DNA from: Acidovorax sp. NCPPB 3576
GTDB taxonomy: Bacteria > Pseudomonadota > Gammaproteobacteria > Burkholderiales > Burkholderiaceae_C
Reading direction: 5' to 3'
Length of the DNA: 64,000 nucleotides
Assembly (NCBI RefSeq): GCF_028473605.1
Contig: NZ_CP097267.1
Span: forward strand, 4,580,501 to 4,644,500
Shown in pieces: positions 16,856 to 25,377 of the stretch. Within the stretch, counting starts at the first letter, position 1; each line of letters begins with the position of its first letter. The notes below the pieces were generated by a model, which did no database searches, was not told where the DNA came from, and was given only the letters and a program-made list of their open reading frames with translations. A program made the translations under genes and the position numbers.

Positions 16856-18228
16856 CCCCTTCCCCCTCCCTGGGCCACATCCTGCTGGTGGACGACGAGC
16901 CCGCCTACCAGCGGCTGGGCAGTTCCTTCCTGCGCGAACTGGGCCACCGGGTCACCGTGGCCGGCAGCGGCGACGAGGCCGTCTGGGCGTTCGGCCAGGA
17001 CCGCGCCCATGTGGTGCTGCTCGACCTCGCCATGCCGCCCAGCATGGACCCCGAAGCGGGCCTGGAGCTGATCGGGCGGTTCGCGGGCTCGGTCGTGGTG
17101 GTCCTGAGCGGCCATGGCGACCGGGAACTCGCCCTGCGCGCCGCCGAGAAGGGCGCGTGGGACTTCCTCACCAAGCCCATCGACCCGGACATGCTGCGCT
17201 TCGTCGTCTCGCGCGCCATGCACAAGTCTCGCCTGGACGAAGAGCTGCGGGAGCTGCGCGCGCGCGAGGGCAGCGAAGACCTGGGCATCGTCGGCCAGTC
17301 GCCCGCCGCGCAGCAGCTGCGCGCCATGGTGCGCCGCGTGGCCGGCACCTCGGTGAGCGTGATGGTGCTCGGGCCCACCGGCACGGGCAAGGAGCTGGTG
17401 GCCCGCGCCCTGCACCACTGCAGCGCGCGCCGGCAGGGCCCTTTCGCGGTCATCCACTGCGGCGCCCTGTCCAGCGAACTGCTGGAGAGCGAGCTTTTCG
17501 GCCACCTGAAAGGCAGCTTCACCGGCGCCCACCGCGACCAGCCGGGCCTGGTGGAAACCGCGCACGGCGGCACGCTCTTCCTGGACGAAGTGGGCGAGAT
17601 GCCGCCCGCCATGCAGGTCAAGCTGCTGCGCTTCCTGCAAGAGGGCACCTTCCTGCCCGTGGGCGGGCGCGAGATGAAGAAGGCCGACGTGCGCGTGGTG
17701 TCGGCGACGCACCGCGACCTGGAGGGCATGATCCAGGACGGCGGCTTTCGCGAAGACCTCTTTTACCGGCTCAAGGGCGTGGTGATGCGCATCCCGTCCC
17801 TGGCCGAGCGGGGCATGGACGTGCCGCTGCTGGCCGCGCACTTTCTGCGCCGCGTGGCGCCGCATGCCCTGTTCGCGCCCGACGCCCAGGCCTGGCTCGC
17901 CACGCAGCCCTGGCCGGGCAACGTGCGCCAGCTCCGGGCCCTGGTGGAGTCGGCCGGTGCGCTGATCGCCCCGGGCCACCTGCGCATCGACCTCGACCTG
18001 TTGCGGTTCGCCAGCGGCGACCTGGCGCACCTGCCGGATGCGGGCCCTGCCGATGCGGCAGCGGCCACCCCCGCCGGCGCGCTGGATGCGGCCATCTTCG
18101 AGCTGGAAACCCGCATGGTGCGGGAGGCGATGGAGGCCACCCAGGGCAACCAGTCGGAAGCCGCGCGCCGCCTGGGCATCTCCCGCGCAGGGCTGATCAA
18201 GAAGCTCACCCGGCTGGGCCTGCGCTAG
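16852..18228 (+). CDS. NtrC-type sigma-54-dependent response regulator
   Basis: 458 residues in three domains. The receiver (about 8-122) has the acidic pair in LLVDDEP, the phospho-acceptor Asp58 in VVLLDLAMPP and Lys108 in FLTKPID. The AAA+ domain (about 145-380) has Walker A GPTGTGKE near 174-181, Walker B TLFLDEVGEM and the sigma-54 contact loop as GSFTGA at 221-226 in place of GAFTGA. The last 45 residues form a Fis-type HTH (NQSEAARRLGISRAGLIKKL). It should activate sigma-54 promoters when phosphorylated by the co-encoded kinase. Target genes are unknown; the palindromes at 15001-15052 suggest autoregulation. Confidence 0.92.
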   Translation: MTPSPSLGHILLVDDEPAYQRLGSSFLRELGHRVTVAGSGDEAVWAFGQDRAHVVLLDLAMPPSMDPEAGLELIGRFAGSVVVVLSGHGDRELALRAAEKGAWDFLTKPIDPDMLRFVVSRAMHKSRLDEELRELRAREGSEDLGIVGQSPAAQQLRAMVRRVAGTSVSVMVLGPTGTGKELVARALHHCSARRQGPFAVIHCGALSSELLESELFGHLKGSFTGAHRDQPGLVETAHGGTLFLDEVGEMPPAMQVKLLRFLQEGTFLPVGGREMKKADVRVVSATHRDLEGMIQDGGFREDLFYRLKGVVMRIPSLAERGMDVPLLAAHFLRRVAPHALFAPDAQAWLATQPWPGNVRQLRALVESAGALIAPGHLRIDLDLLRFASGDLAHLPDAGPADAAAATPAGALDAAIFELETRMVREAMEATQGNQSEAARRLGISRAGLIKKLTRLGLR

Positions 18229-18280
18229 CGCGCGCCGGCCACCGGCCCTGCCCGCCCCTTACCCTCCCCTTACCCTCCCC

Positions 18281-20746
18281 TCAGCCGCACGTGCCCAGGT
18301 GCCCGCACTGCGTGCAGTAGTCGCAGCCGTCCTTTCGGATCACCGCGTGCGCGCCGCACTCGGGGCACTTCTTGCCGGCCATCGCGGGCGGCATGCCCAT
18401 GGGCGCCTCGGGCTCGTCCAGCGGCAGCACCTGCTGCACCGGGTCGGGCACGCGGCTGGCCAGGATGTTCTGGATCGCGTAGGCCATGGCGGCCACCTCG
18501 GAGTCGTGCCACAGCGGCACGCGCGTGCCGTCCTCGCGCTGGCGCGTGCCCAGGCGCACGGGGCCGCGGTCCCACGCCACCTTGCGCATGTCGCTCAGGG
18601 CGCGCTCCAGGAAGCCGCCGCGCGCGGCCAGCGAAAGCATGCGCATGCTGGAGGTGATCCACTGCTGCGACTCGCCGCTCTGCCCCACGGGCATGAAGAA
18701 CTCGATGGCGCGGTCCACCGTGCCCGTGCCATGGGCGTTCGGCACCGGCATGAACGACACCACCAGGTACAGCGTCTTGTGGCCCTCCTGCGTCCAGTAC
18801 TCCACCTTCTCGGCGACGGCCGGCAAGGCGCCCTTGGGGCGGCTTTCGATCACGGTGCGCATCGGATCGATGGGGGCGGAGGACGTTGTCGTCGCTGCGG
18901 CCGCTGCCGATGCGGGTGCGGCCGGCGCCGGCTCGGCCTCGGGCGCATGCGTCTCCAGCACGGCGCCCAGGATGGTGTTGGGCCGGTAGGTGGCCAGTCC
19001 CTTGAGGCGCGCGCGCCAGGCGGCGAGGTACAGGCCCTTGAAGTCCTCGTAAGGGTAGTCGGCCGGCACGTTCACCGTCTTGGAGATCGCCGTGTCCACG
19101 AAGGGCTGCACCGCCTCCATCATGGCGATGTGGTCGGCTGCGGGCATGGACAGCGCGCTCACGAAGTAGTCGGGCAGCGCGTTCACATCGCCGCCCAGCT
19201 CGCGGTACAGCCGCCAGGCGTGGTCTTCCACGGCGTATTCGCTCATGCGGCCGTCGCCCTCGCGCTTCCTGCGCTTGTAGGTCCACGAGAACGGCGGCTC
19301 GATGCCGTTGGAGGCGTTGTCGGCGAAGGCCAGGCTCACCGTGCCCGTGGGCGCGATCGACAGCAGATGGCTGTTGCGGATGCCGTGCTCGCGGATCTGC
19401 GCCTGCAGCGCCTGCGGCAGCCGGCTGGCGAAGGTGCCGGGCGCGAGGTAACCCGCGGCGCCGAACTTCGGGAACGCCCCTTTCTCGCGCGCCAGCGCCA
19501 CCGACGCGGCATAGGCCGCATCGCGCAGGCGCTCGGCGATCTGCGCGGCCATGGCGCGGCCCGCGTCGCGGTCGTAGCGCAGGCACAGCATGGCCAGCGC
19601 GTTGCCCATGCCGGTGAAGCCCACGCCGATGCGCCGCTTGGCGGCCGACTCCGCGCGCTGCGCCTCCAGCGGCCAGAAAGTCACGTCCAGCACGTTGTCG
19701 AGCGCGCGCACCTGCGTGGCGACGCTCTGCTCGAAGGCCTCGAAATCGAAGGCCGGCGCGCCCGCCAGCCCGAACGGGTTGCGCACGAAGCGCGTGAGGA
19801 TGATGGGCCCCAGGTCGCAGCAGCCGTAGGGCGGCAGCGGCTGCTCGCCGCAAGGATTGGTCGCCGCGATCGCCTCGCAGTAATGCAGGTTGTTGTCGCG
19901 GTTGATCGCATCGAGGAACAAAATGCCCGGCTCGGCGAAGTCGTAGGCCGACCGCATGATGGTGTCCCACAGGTCGCGGGCCGGCACGGTGCGGTACACC
20001 CACTGGCCGTCGGTGCGCTGCACCGCGCCCTGCGCCAGCAGCGCGGCGCAGGGGCGTGCGGGGTGCACCAGGTCCCACGGCTGGCCATCGGCCACGGCCT
20101 GCACGAAGGCGTCGGTCACGCCGACCGACACGTTGAAGTTGTTCCACCGCCCGGGGGTGCGCTTGGCGGTGATGAACTCGAGCACGTCGGGGTGGTCGAT
20201 GCGCAGCACGCCCATCTGCGCGCCGCGCCGCGCGCCGGCGCTCTCCACCGTGGAGCACGACTGGTCGAACACGTTGATGTAGCTGCACGGCCCCGAGGCC
20301 AGCGAGGCCGTGCCCTTGACCTGCGCCCCCTTGGGACGGATGCGCGAGAAGTCGTAGCCCACGCCGCCGCCGCGCCGCATGGTCTCGGCGGCCTCGCGCA
20401 GGGCCTCGTAGATGCCGGGGTAGCCGCCGTCGTCCACGCCCTGGATGCAGTCGCCCACGGGCTGCACGAAGCAGTTGATGAGCGTGGCCTGGATGTCGGT
20501 GCCGGCGGCGCTCATGATGCGCCCCGCTCCGATGGCGCCCGCACGCAGGTTGGCGAGAAAGCGCGCCTCGTGCGCCTCCCGCCCGGCAGCGGGCTCGACC
20601 GAGGCCAGGGCCCGCGCCACGCGGCGGTAGAGGTCCTGCACGTCCGTCTCGCCGGGCTTGAGGTACTTTTCTCGCAGCACATCGAGGCTGATGGGCTGCA
20701 CGGGGGTGGCGTCGGACGCCACGGGGGTGAAAGGGTCGCGTTGCAT
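18281..20746 (-). CDS. nrdJ: Adenosylcobalamin-dependent (class II) ribonucleotide reductase
   Basis: About 821 residues. It reduces ribonucleotides to deoxyribonucleotides using an adenosylcobalamin radical and needs no oxygen. The active-site NPCGEQPLPPYGCCDLG carries the Asn, radical Cys and Glu of the family. MSAAGTDIQATLINCFVQPV holds a first redox cysteine, and RRGGGVGYDFSRIRP is typical of NrdJ. The C-terminus has zinc-type cysteines (CPECG, CDYCTQCGHLGTCG). The start is ambiguous: the ATG of MQRDPFTPVA (20746) is used, but a GTG 8 codons earlier (20770) is also open and preceded by GGAG. The gene is convergent with the regulator at 18228. No cobalamin riboswitch was found upstream. 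Confidence 0.92.
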   Translation of the reverse strand: MQRDPFTPVASDATPVQPISLDVLREKYLKPGETDVQDLYRRVARALASVEPAAGREAHEARFLANLRAGAIGAGRIMSAAGTDIQATLINCFVQPVGDCIQGVDDGGYPGIYEALREAAETMRRGGGVGYDFSRIRPKGAQVKGTASLASGPCSYINVFDQSCSTVESAGARRGAQMGVLRIDHPDVLEFITAKRTPGRWNNFNVSVGVTDAFVQAVADGQPWDLVHPARPCAALLAQGAVQRTDGQWVYRTVPARDLWDTIMRSAYDFAEPGILFLDAINRDNNLHYCEAIAATNPCGEQPLPPYGCCDLGPIILTRFVRNPFGLAGAPAFDFEAFEQSVATQVRALDNVLDVTFWPLEAQRAESAAKRRIGVGFTGMGNALAMLCLRYDRDAGRAMAAQIAERLRDAAYAASVALAREKGAFPKFGAAGYLAPGTFASRLPQALQAQIREHGIRNSHLLSIAPTGTVSLAFADNASNGIEPPFSWTYKRRKREGDGRMSEYAVEDHAWRLYRELGGDVNALPDYFVSALSMPAADHIAMMEAVQPFVDTAISKTVNVPADYPYEDFKGLYLAAWRARLKGLATYRPNTILGAVLETHAPEAEPAPAAPASAAAAATTTSSAPIDPMRTVIESRPKGALPAVAEKVEYWTQEGHKTLYLVVSFMPVPNAHGTGTVDRAIEFFMPVGQSGESQQWITSSMRMLSLAARGGFLERALSDMRKVAWDRGPVRLGTRQREDGTRVPLWHDSEVAAMAYAIQNILASRVPDPVQQVLPLDEPEAPMGMPPAMAGKKCPECGAHAVIRKDGCDYCTQCGHLGTCG

Positions 20747-20770
20747 GTCGCTGGGCTTTTGCGGGGGCAC

Positions 20771-21073
20771 AAGGCACCCGTTTTACTCCCGTGGGCCGCG
20801 GGCCGGGTTGCCCAATGTCAACGAGGGCGGCGAGGGTTTTTCAGGGGATGAAAAGGCAGGGGTGTAGGGTCTGCGAAGCCCAGGCCGGGACGCCTTCACG
20901 CACGGGGGCTGCGCGCCCCGTTGCGTTTGTTTCCTGAATGGAAACGCTGTGATTCCTCCGCCGGGGCTTATGCGGCCCGGCCGTTGGCCGCACATTCCAG
21001 TCAACGTGCCACGGGTGCCCCTTGGCGCCCGTTCCCACGCAGCCATCCCGTGCCCCTCATTCAAGGAACCTCC
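20771..21073. other. Divergent intergenic region between nrdJ and nitroreductase
   Basis: About 300 bases with no gene I can support. It contains one clean inverted repeat, GTTTCC-TGAAT-GGAAAC at 20929-20945, a candidate operator for either neighbour, and AAGGAACC before the nitroreductase ATG. I looked for B12-box sequence and NrdR-box-like AT-rich pairs and saw neither. Confidence 0.5.
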
Positions 21074-21766
21074 ATGTCCCCCACCGCCGAACTGGCCGCC
21101 GAACTCGAAACCGTCACCTCCGAAGCCGATGCCACCCCGCTGATCGAGCGCCTGCAATGGCGCTATGCCGCCAAGAAGATGGACCCGGCCCGCACGGTGC
21201 CGCAAGACAAGGTCGAGCGCATTCTCGAGGCGGCGCGGCTCGCGCCCACCTCCAGCGGGCTGCAGCCGTTCGAGATTCTTCTGGTCACCAGCCCGGAGGT
21301 GCGCCAGCGCATCCAGGCCATCGCGTGGAACCAGGCCCAGATCACCGAGGGCTCGCACCTGCTGGTGTTCGCCGCGTGGGACGACTACACGCCCGAACGC
21401 ATCAACGCCATGTTCGACTACACCAATGCGGTGCGCGGCTTCAAGAACGAAGGCTGGGAGAACTACCGCAACATGCTGCTGGGCACCTATCCGCAGCGCG
21501 GCGCCGAGGTGAACTTCCAGCATGCGGCCCGGCAGGTCTATATCGCCCTGTCGGCCGCGCTGATGGCCGCGGCCTACGAAGCGGTGGACAGCACGCCCAT
21601 GGAGGGGTTCGATCCCGACGCGCTGGATGGCATCCTGAACCTGCGCGCCCGCGGGCTGCGCAGCGTGGCGATCATGCCGCTGGGCTACCGCCAGGCCGAG
21701 CAGGACTGGCTGGCCCCGCTGGCCAAGGTGCGCCGTCCGCGCGAGCAGTTCGTCACCGAGGTGTGA
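21074..21766 (+). CDS. Nitroreductase family NAD(P)H-dependent oxidoreductase
   Basis: 230 residues from MSPTAELAAELETVT, with AAGGAACC before the ATG. The FMN-binding core shows RYAAKKMDPARTVPQDKVER, then AARLAPTSSGLQPFEILLV, the NfsB/nitroreductase fold signature, and ends with MPLGYRQAEQDWLAPLAKVR. Family members are FMN dimers reducing nitroaromatics, quinones or enones with NAD(P)H. The N-terminus carries about 20 extra residues relative to short NfsB enzymes. The gene is alone and divergent from nrdJ. Confidence 0.88.
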   Translation: MSPTAELAAELETVTSEADATPLIERLQWRYAAKKMDPARTVPQDKVERILEAARLAPTSSGLQPFEILLVTSPEVRQRIQAIAWNQAQITEGSHLLVFAAWDDYTPERINAMFDYTNAVRGFKNEGWENYRNMLLGTYPQRGAEVNFQHAARQVYIALSAALMAAAYEAVDSTPMEGFDPDALDGILNLRARGLRSVAIMPLGYRQAEQDWLAPLAKVRRPREQFVTEV

Positions 21767-22113
21767 GGCGCAGCCGCGCGTTTGGACCCGGCAGCGCGGC
21801 ACCTGCATCGCAGGCCCCCGAGGCCCCGCGCATGCCAGCCGATCATCGACCCTGAAATCCGCCGAGGGCATGGCCCTGGCCCGCCAAAGGCCGGTGTGGA
21901 CTTCAAAGGCGCAGCGCACAAGGTGCTCCGGGTGCATAACACTTGGAGCGTCTACAACACCAGGTTCTCCACGCCAGGAGCCCCCATCAGACCACATGTC
22001 GAACCCAAGGGCGACCTGGCAGGCGCCGAGGAAAGGGTCATTTCTGGAAGGCACTGAAGCTGCCGTGCGGCCACAGGGGCAGCATGGCATCGCAACGGCC
22101 TGCCGCCGCCCTG
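21767..22113. other. Intergenic region with no gene identified
   Basis: About 350 bases between the nitroreductase and the stop of the FGE-like gene. Short open frames exist on both strands but show no family features, no convincing ribosome binding site and no plausible codon bias. It could hold decayed sequence; I see nothing specific. Confidence 0.5.
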
Positions 22114-22839
22114 TCAGGGCGCCTTTGCACCGCCCTGACAGGGCGCATCGTAGACACAGCGGAACCCCACATACACCACGTCAAAGTCGGCCGGCTTCCA
22201 TTGCATGGACGCGGCCTGCATCTGCGCCGCGCCATACCACCAGGAGCCGCCGGCGGTGAGTGCGGTATCGCCCTGCCGGTCGGCCAGCCATTCCCAGGCG
22301 TTGCCGCCCATGTCGTGCAGCGCGTTGACGCCACCGCGCGTGGCACCGGCCGGTGCCAGCCGCGGCCAGGCGTCGGCGCCGCTGGTGTTAGCGCCTTCAG
22401 GCGAATCGCCGGTCGGGTACGGGTAGGTGCGGCCCCGCACGAAGCCGGCACGAGTCCCTGCGCCCTGCTCGGTGTAAGCCGCCAGCGTCCATTGGGCGCG
22501 GGTGGGTAGGCGGCCTTGCGCCCAGGCGCAGAAGTCACGCGCCTCGTGCCAGTTGACGTGCACGGCGGGCCATTGCGGGCTGACCGGCGGCACGCCGAAG
22601 GGGCGGCGGAAGTTCCAGCCAGCGCGGCGCTCCCAGCCGCGGCCCCATTCGTGGCCGCCGCCCTCCCGTTCCGCCGTGGTGACACGGCCGGTGGCTTGCG
22701 CGAACTCGGCGAACCGGGCGATGGTGGTTTCGTGTCGATCAATGGCGAAGTCGCCAACGGACACCCGGTCCTGACCTTGTGCGGCCACCGCAAAGAGTGC
22801 GCAGGCCGTGCCGTGCAGGATTGCCTTCGGTGTTGTCAT
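22114..22839 (-). CDS. Exported FGE-sulfatase-domain (SUMF1-like) protein
   Basis: 241 residues. AGGAG precedes the ATG at 22837-22839. The leader MTTPKAILHGTACALFAVAA ending near QGQ indicates export. The rest is the formylglycine-generating-enzyme fold: DFAIDRHETTIARFAEF at the start, then VHVNWHEARDFCAWAQGRLP and GGNAWEWLADR, GGSWWYG and VGFRC. The cysteine pair that true FGE enzymes use to oxidise a sulfatase cysteine is not visible in the C-terminal part, where AAQMQAASMQW stands in the corresponding stretch. It is probably a non-FGE member (binding or accessory role). It lies 26 bases downstream of the Tat aldo/keto reductase and is likely co-transcribed. Confidence 0.8.
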   Translation of the reverse strand: MTTPKAILHGTACALFAVAAQGQDRVSVGDFAIDRHETTIARFAEFAQATGRVTTAEREGGGHEWGRGWERRAGWNFRRPFGVPPVSPQWPAVHVNWHEARDFCAWAQGRLPTRAQWTLAAYTEQGAGTRAGFVRGRTYPYPTGDSPEGANTSGADAWPRLAPAGATRGGVNALHDMGGNAWEWLADRQGDTALTAGGSWWYGAAQMQAASMQWKPADFDVVYVGFRCVYDAPCQGGAKAP

Positions 22840-22865
22840 CCGTTCACTCCTGGGCCGGCGTGGTG

Positions 22866-24056
22866 TCAGGCGGGAACCGGCGCCTGGCGCGAGATCAGCC
22901 CCTCGCGCCGCAGCGACTCCCAGAACGATGCGGGAATGGTCACACGCATCGACGCCACGTTGGCCTGGACCTGGCCGGGCGCGCGGGCACCGGGAATGAT
23001 CGCCGAAACCACCACCGGTGCCGCCGCGAACTGCAGCGCCGCCGTGCGGATATCAATGCCGTGCCGGTCGGCCACCACCGCCAGCCGCGCGCGCTTGTCG
23101 GCCGCGCCCGCGGGGATCTGGTCGCTGAAGTGATACCGGTTGCGCCCGCCCAGGAAGCCGTCGTTGAGCGGCGTGCCGACGACCACGGATATGCCCTTGC
23201 GCTGCAGTGCCGGGAAGGTGCGCGAGAGCGCCACCTCGTGGTCGAGGATGGAGTACTGGCAGGCCAGCAGCACCACATCGGGCGTCGGCACGTCCGATTC
23301 AGCGGCCAGCACGGCGGCGTCGGGCGTGTTGATGCCGAAACCCCAGCCACCAATCATCCCCTGATCGCGCATGCGGGCCAGCTCACCCATGGCACCGCCG
23401 GTGCCCGCCGCAACGGCGAAGTGGTCGCGCCACGTGCCTGGCAGTTCGCTGTTGTCGGGCGACAGGTCGTGGATGTAGACGATGTCGATCTTGGGCAGGC
23501 CCAGCCGTTGCAGGCTGTCCTCCACCGAGCGGCGCGCACCGGCCGCCGTGAAGTCGTAGCGATACGCCATGGGCGCGGGCTGCACCCACAGCGCGGCATT
23601 GGGCAGCGGCCCGCGGCTGGCCTGCAGCATGCGCCCGACCTTGGTGGACACGACGTAGTCGTCGGGATGCTTGCCGCGCAGGAAGTGGCCCAGCCGGTAT
23701 TCGCTCAGGCCGTAGCCGTAGAACGGAGAGGTATCGAAGTGGCGCACGCCCGCGTCCCATGCGGCCTGCAACACAGCCTGCGCTTGCGCGTCGCTGAGGG
23801 CGGCGAAGATGTTGCCGATCTGCGTGCCGCCCAGGCCGAAGCGGAATGCGGGCCGATAACGTTGCCCGGGAGCAGCCGCTGCATTGCGGGGCAGCGCCCG
23901 GTCGGTCATCGGCCCCCGCGTAGCCAGGACGCTGCCCCGCTCGGTGAGCGCGGCAGACAGGCCGGGCGCCTGAGCCCGCGCCAGGGGCGAGGCGGCCAGG
24001 CCGGTGAACGTGGCGGCGGTAGTGGTTGCGGCATGCAGGAAGTTGCGGCGGTCCAT
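22866..24056 (-). CDS. Tat-exported aldo/keto reductase
   Basis: 396 residues from MDRRNFLHAATTTAATFTGL. The RRNFL motif followed by a hydrophobic stretch and PLARAQA is a convincing twin-arginine signal, with AAGGA upstream of the ATG. The mature enzyme is a full aldo/keto reductase barrel of the aldose/L-fucose dehydrogenase type: GLGGTQIGNIF, HFDTSPFYGYGLSEYRLGHF with the catalytic Asp and Tyr, STKVGRML with Lys, and IVYIHDL with His. Export by Tat would let it leave the cytoplasm folded with its nicotinamide cofactor. It sits between a truncated aldo/keto reductase and the FGE-like gene, divergent from a two-component system. Confidence 0.85.
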   Translation of the reverse strand: MDRRNFLHAATTTAATFTGLAASPLARAQAPGLSAALTERGSVLATRGPMTDRALPRNAAAAPGQRYRPAFRFGLGGTQIGNIFAALSDAQAQAVLQAAWDAGVRHFDTSPFYGYGLSEYRLGHFLRGKHPDDYVVSTKVGRMLQASRGPLPNAALWVQPAPMAYRYDFTAAGARRSVEDSLQRLGLPKIDIVYIHDLSPDNSELPGTWRDHFAVAAGTGGAMGELARMRDQGMIGGWGFGINTPDAAVLAAESDVPTPDVVLLACQYSILDHEVALSRTFPALQRKGISVVVGTPLNDGFLGGRNRYHFSDQIPAGAADKRARLAVVADRHGIDIRTAALQFAAAPVVVSAIIPGARAPGQVQANVASMRVTIPASFWESLRREGLISRQAPVPA

Positions 24057-24147
24057 GATGTTTTGATCCTTGGTGAAATGACGAAGTCCGAACAGCGACG
24101 ACTCGAGGTCGGACGCGAAAGCCGGGGGGAGTGATGACGCGGCGCGC

Positions 24148-24516
24148 TCACCGCCGCGCTCGCAATGCCGCCTGGGCCCGGCGGACCAGCCCCTGATACT
24201 GGTTCTGCTTGTCGGGATACCAGGGCAGCGACTGCACCTTGCCGAAGCCGGCCAGCGCTTCAACGTAGCGCGCCGTGTGCCCGCGCTGCGACGCGTCAGG
24301 CAGCAGTCCCGCGTCGCCGACGGTTACCTGCGCACTGCCGTAGAGCGGTGAGGTGTCCACGACCTTGGCACCAGCGCTGACGTACTGGCCGATGACGTCG
24401 TACAGATCGGAGCGGGGCGCGCCAGGCAATCGATCGAACGTCAGGAACGTGGCCGGGCCCAGGCTGCCGCGCGGGAACGTGCGGCGGGTGGACATGCGGT
24501 GAGTCAGGATGGCCAT
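24148..24516 (-). pseudogene. Truncated aldo/keto reductase remnant
   Basis: 122 codons from MAILTHRMSTRRTFPRGSLG, with GGAGTG before the ATG. The N-terminal barrel sequence is recognisable (TFLTFDRLPGAPRSDLYDVI, then GAKVVDTSPLYGSAQVTVGD), but after VGD the family sequence stops and a short unrelated-looking tail follows. Catalytic Lys and His are absent. This looks like an internal deletion of a second aldo/keto reductase gene. It could still be translated, since start and ribosome site are intact and it is the first gene after the candidate operator. It could instead be a short divergent protein. Confidence 0.55.
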
Positions 24517-24614
24517 GGATGCACTCCAAAAAAACGGTGGGCGGGGTGCGCGGTCGCCCCACGCGCCGCGCAGGGCCCCATGGTCCGCACGCAGCTGACC
24601 GATGCCGCTCGAAC

Positions 24615-24634
24615 GGATTACAGATTGGTAATCC
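24615..24634. promoter_or_regulatory. Candidate operator of heavy-metal-type response regulator
   Basis: GGATTAC-AGATTG-GTAATCC is a perfect 7-bp inverted repeat with a 6-base spacer. It lies between the divergent aldo/keto reductase operon (start 24516) and the response regulator (start 24679). The core ATTAC-N6-GTAAT has the form I recall for operators of CusR/HprR-type regulators. Binding is inferred. Confidence 0.65.
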
Positions 24635-24678
24635 AACGCGCAGGGGGTGCAGGCACAATCGGCCCGGAGGTGAAACAG

Positions 24679-25377
24679 GTGCACAAAGTGCTGGTGATCG
24701 AGGACGACCGCGGCGTGGCCGACTATCTGCACCAGGGGCTGTCCGAGTGCGGCTACCGCGTCGATGTGGCGCACGACGGCCCCAGCGGGCGGGCGCTGGC
24801 ACTGGGCGGCAACTATGCGCTGGTGCTGCTGGACGTCATGCTACCGGGATGCGACGGCTTCGAGGTGCTGCGCGCCATTCGGGACAAGGGCGGGCAGCCC
24901 GTGCTGATGCTGACGGCACGCGACCGGCTGGACGACAAGGTACTGGGCCTGAATGCGGGTGCGGACGACTACCTCGTCAAGCCGTTCGCCTTTTCCGAAC
25001 TGCGGGCACGGGTCGAGGCGCTGATTCGCCGGGGCCATGCCAGCATTCAGGAGCAGACCGTGCTGCGCGTCGCCGATCTGGAACTGGACCTGGCAGCGCA
25101 CAATGTGCGCCGCGAAGGCCGCCGCATCGAGCTGTCTACCAAGGAATTCCAGCTGCTGTCCTTGCTGCTGCGCCGCAAGGGACAGGTGCTGACCCGCACC
25201 ACGTTGGCCGAACGCGTCTGGAACATCCATTTCGACTCCGACACCAACATGGTGGAAGTCGCGGTGCGGCGCCTGCGCGCCAAGGTGGACGACGCATTCC
25301 GCCACAAGTTGATCCACACGGTGCGCGGTGTGGGCTACATCCTGGAGTTCCGCGGAGGTGCAGATGGCGACGCATGA
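24679..25377 (+). CDS. Heavy-metal-type OmpR family response regulator
   Basis: 232 residues. The GTG at 24679 is chosen because GGAGG ends eight bases before it and the protein then begins VHKVLVIEDD as receivers do; an in-frame GTG three codons earlier is possible. The phospho-acceptor is Asp52 (ALVLLDVMLPG), with Thr/Lys switch residues in LMLTARD and DDYLVKPFAF. The C-terminal winged helix includes LSTKEFQLLSLLLRRKGQVL and DTNMVEVAVRRLRAKVDD, typical of the CusR/CopR/IrlR/HprR group. It overlaps the kinase gene by 14 bases. The palindrome upstream is a likely autoregulatory and divergent operator. The signal (metal or oxidant) is not determined. Confidence 0.9.
   Translation: MHKVLVIEDDRGVADYLHQGLSECGYRVDVAHDGPSGRALALGGNYALVLLDVMLPGCDGFEVLRAIRDKGGQPVLMLTARDRLDDKVLGLNAGADDYLVKPFAFSELRARVEALIRRGHASIQEQTVLRVADLELDLAAHNVRREGRRIELSTKEFQLLSLLLRRKGQVLTRTTLAERVWNIHFDSDTNMVEVAVRRLRAKVDDAFRHKLIHTVRGVGYILEFRGGADGDA

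Noticed and set aside
20771..21073. Cobalamin riboswitch before nrdJ
   Set aside because: No B12-box (AGYCAGGAGACCNGCC-like) or GCAACNGT core could be found on the nrdJ strand.
21782..22057. Small gene after the nitroreductase
   Set aside because: No ribosome site, no recognisable family, and competing frames on both strands.
22114..22839. Active formylglycine-generating enzyme
   Set aside because: The catalytic cysteines are not present in the C-terminal region and no sulfatase gene lies nearby.
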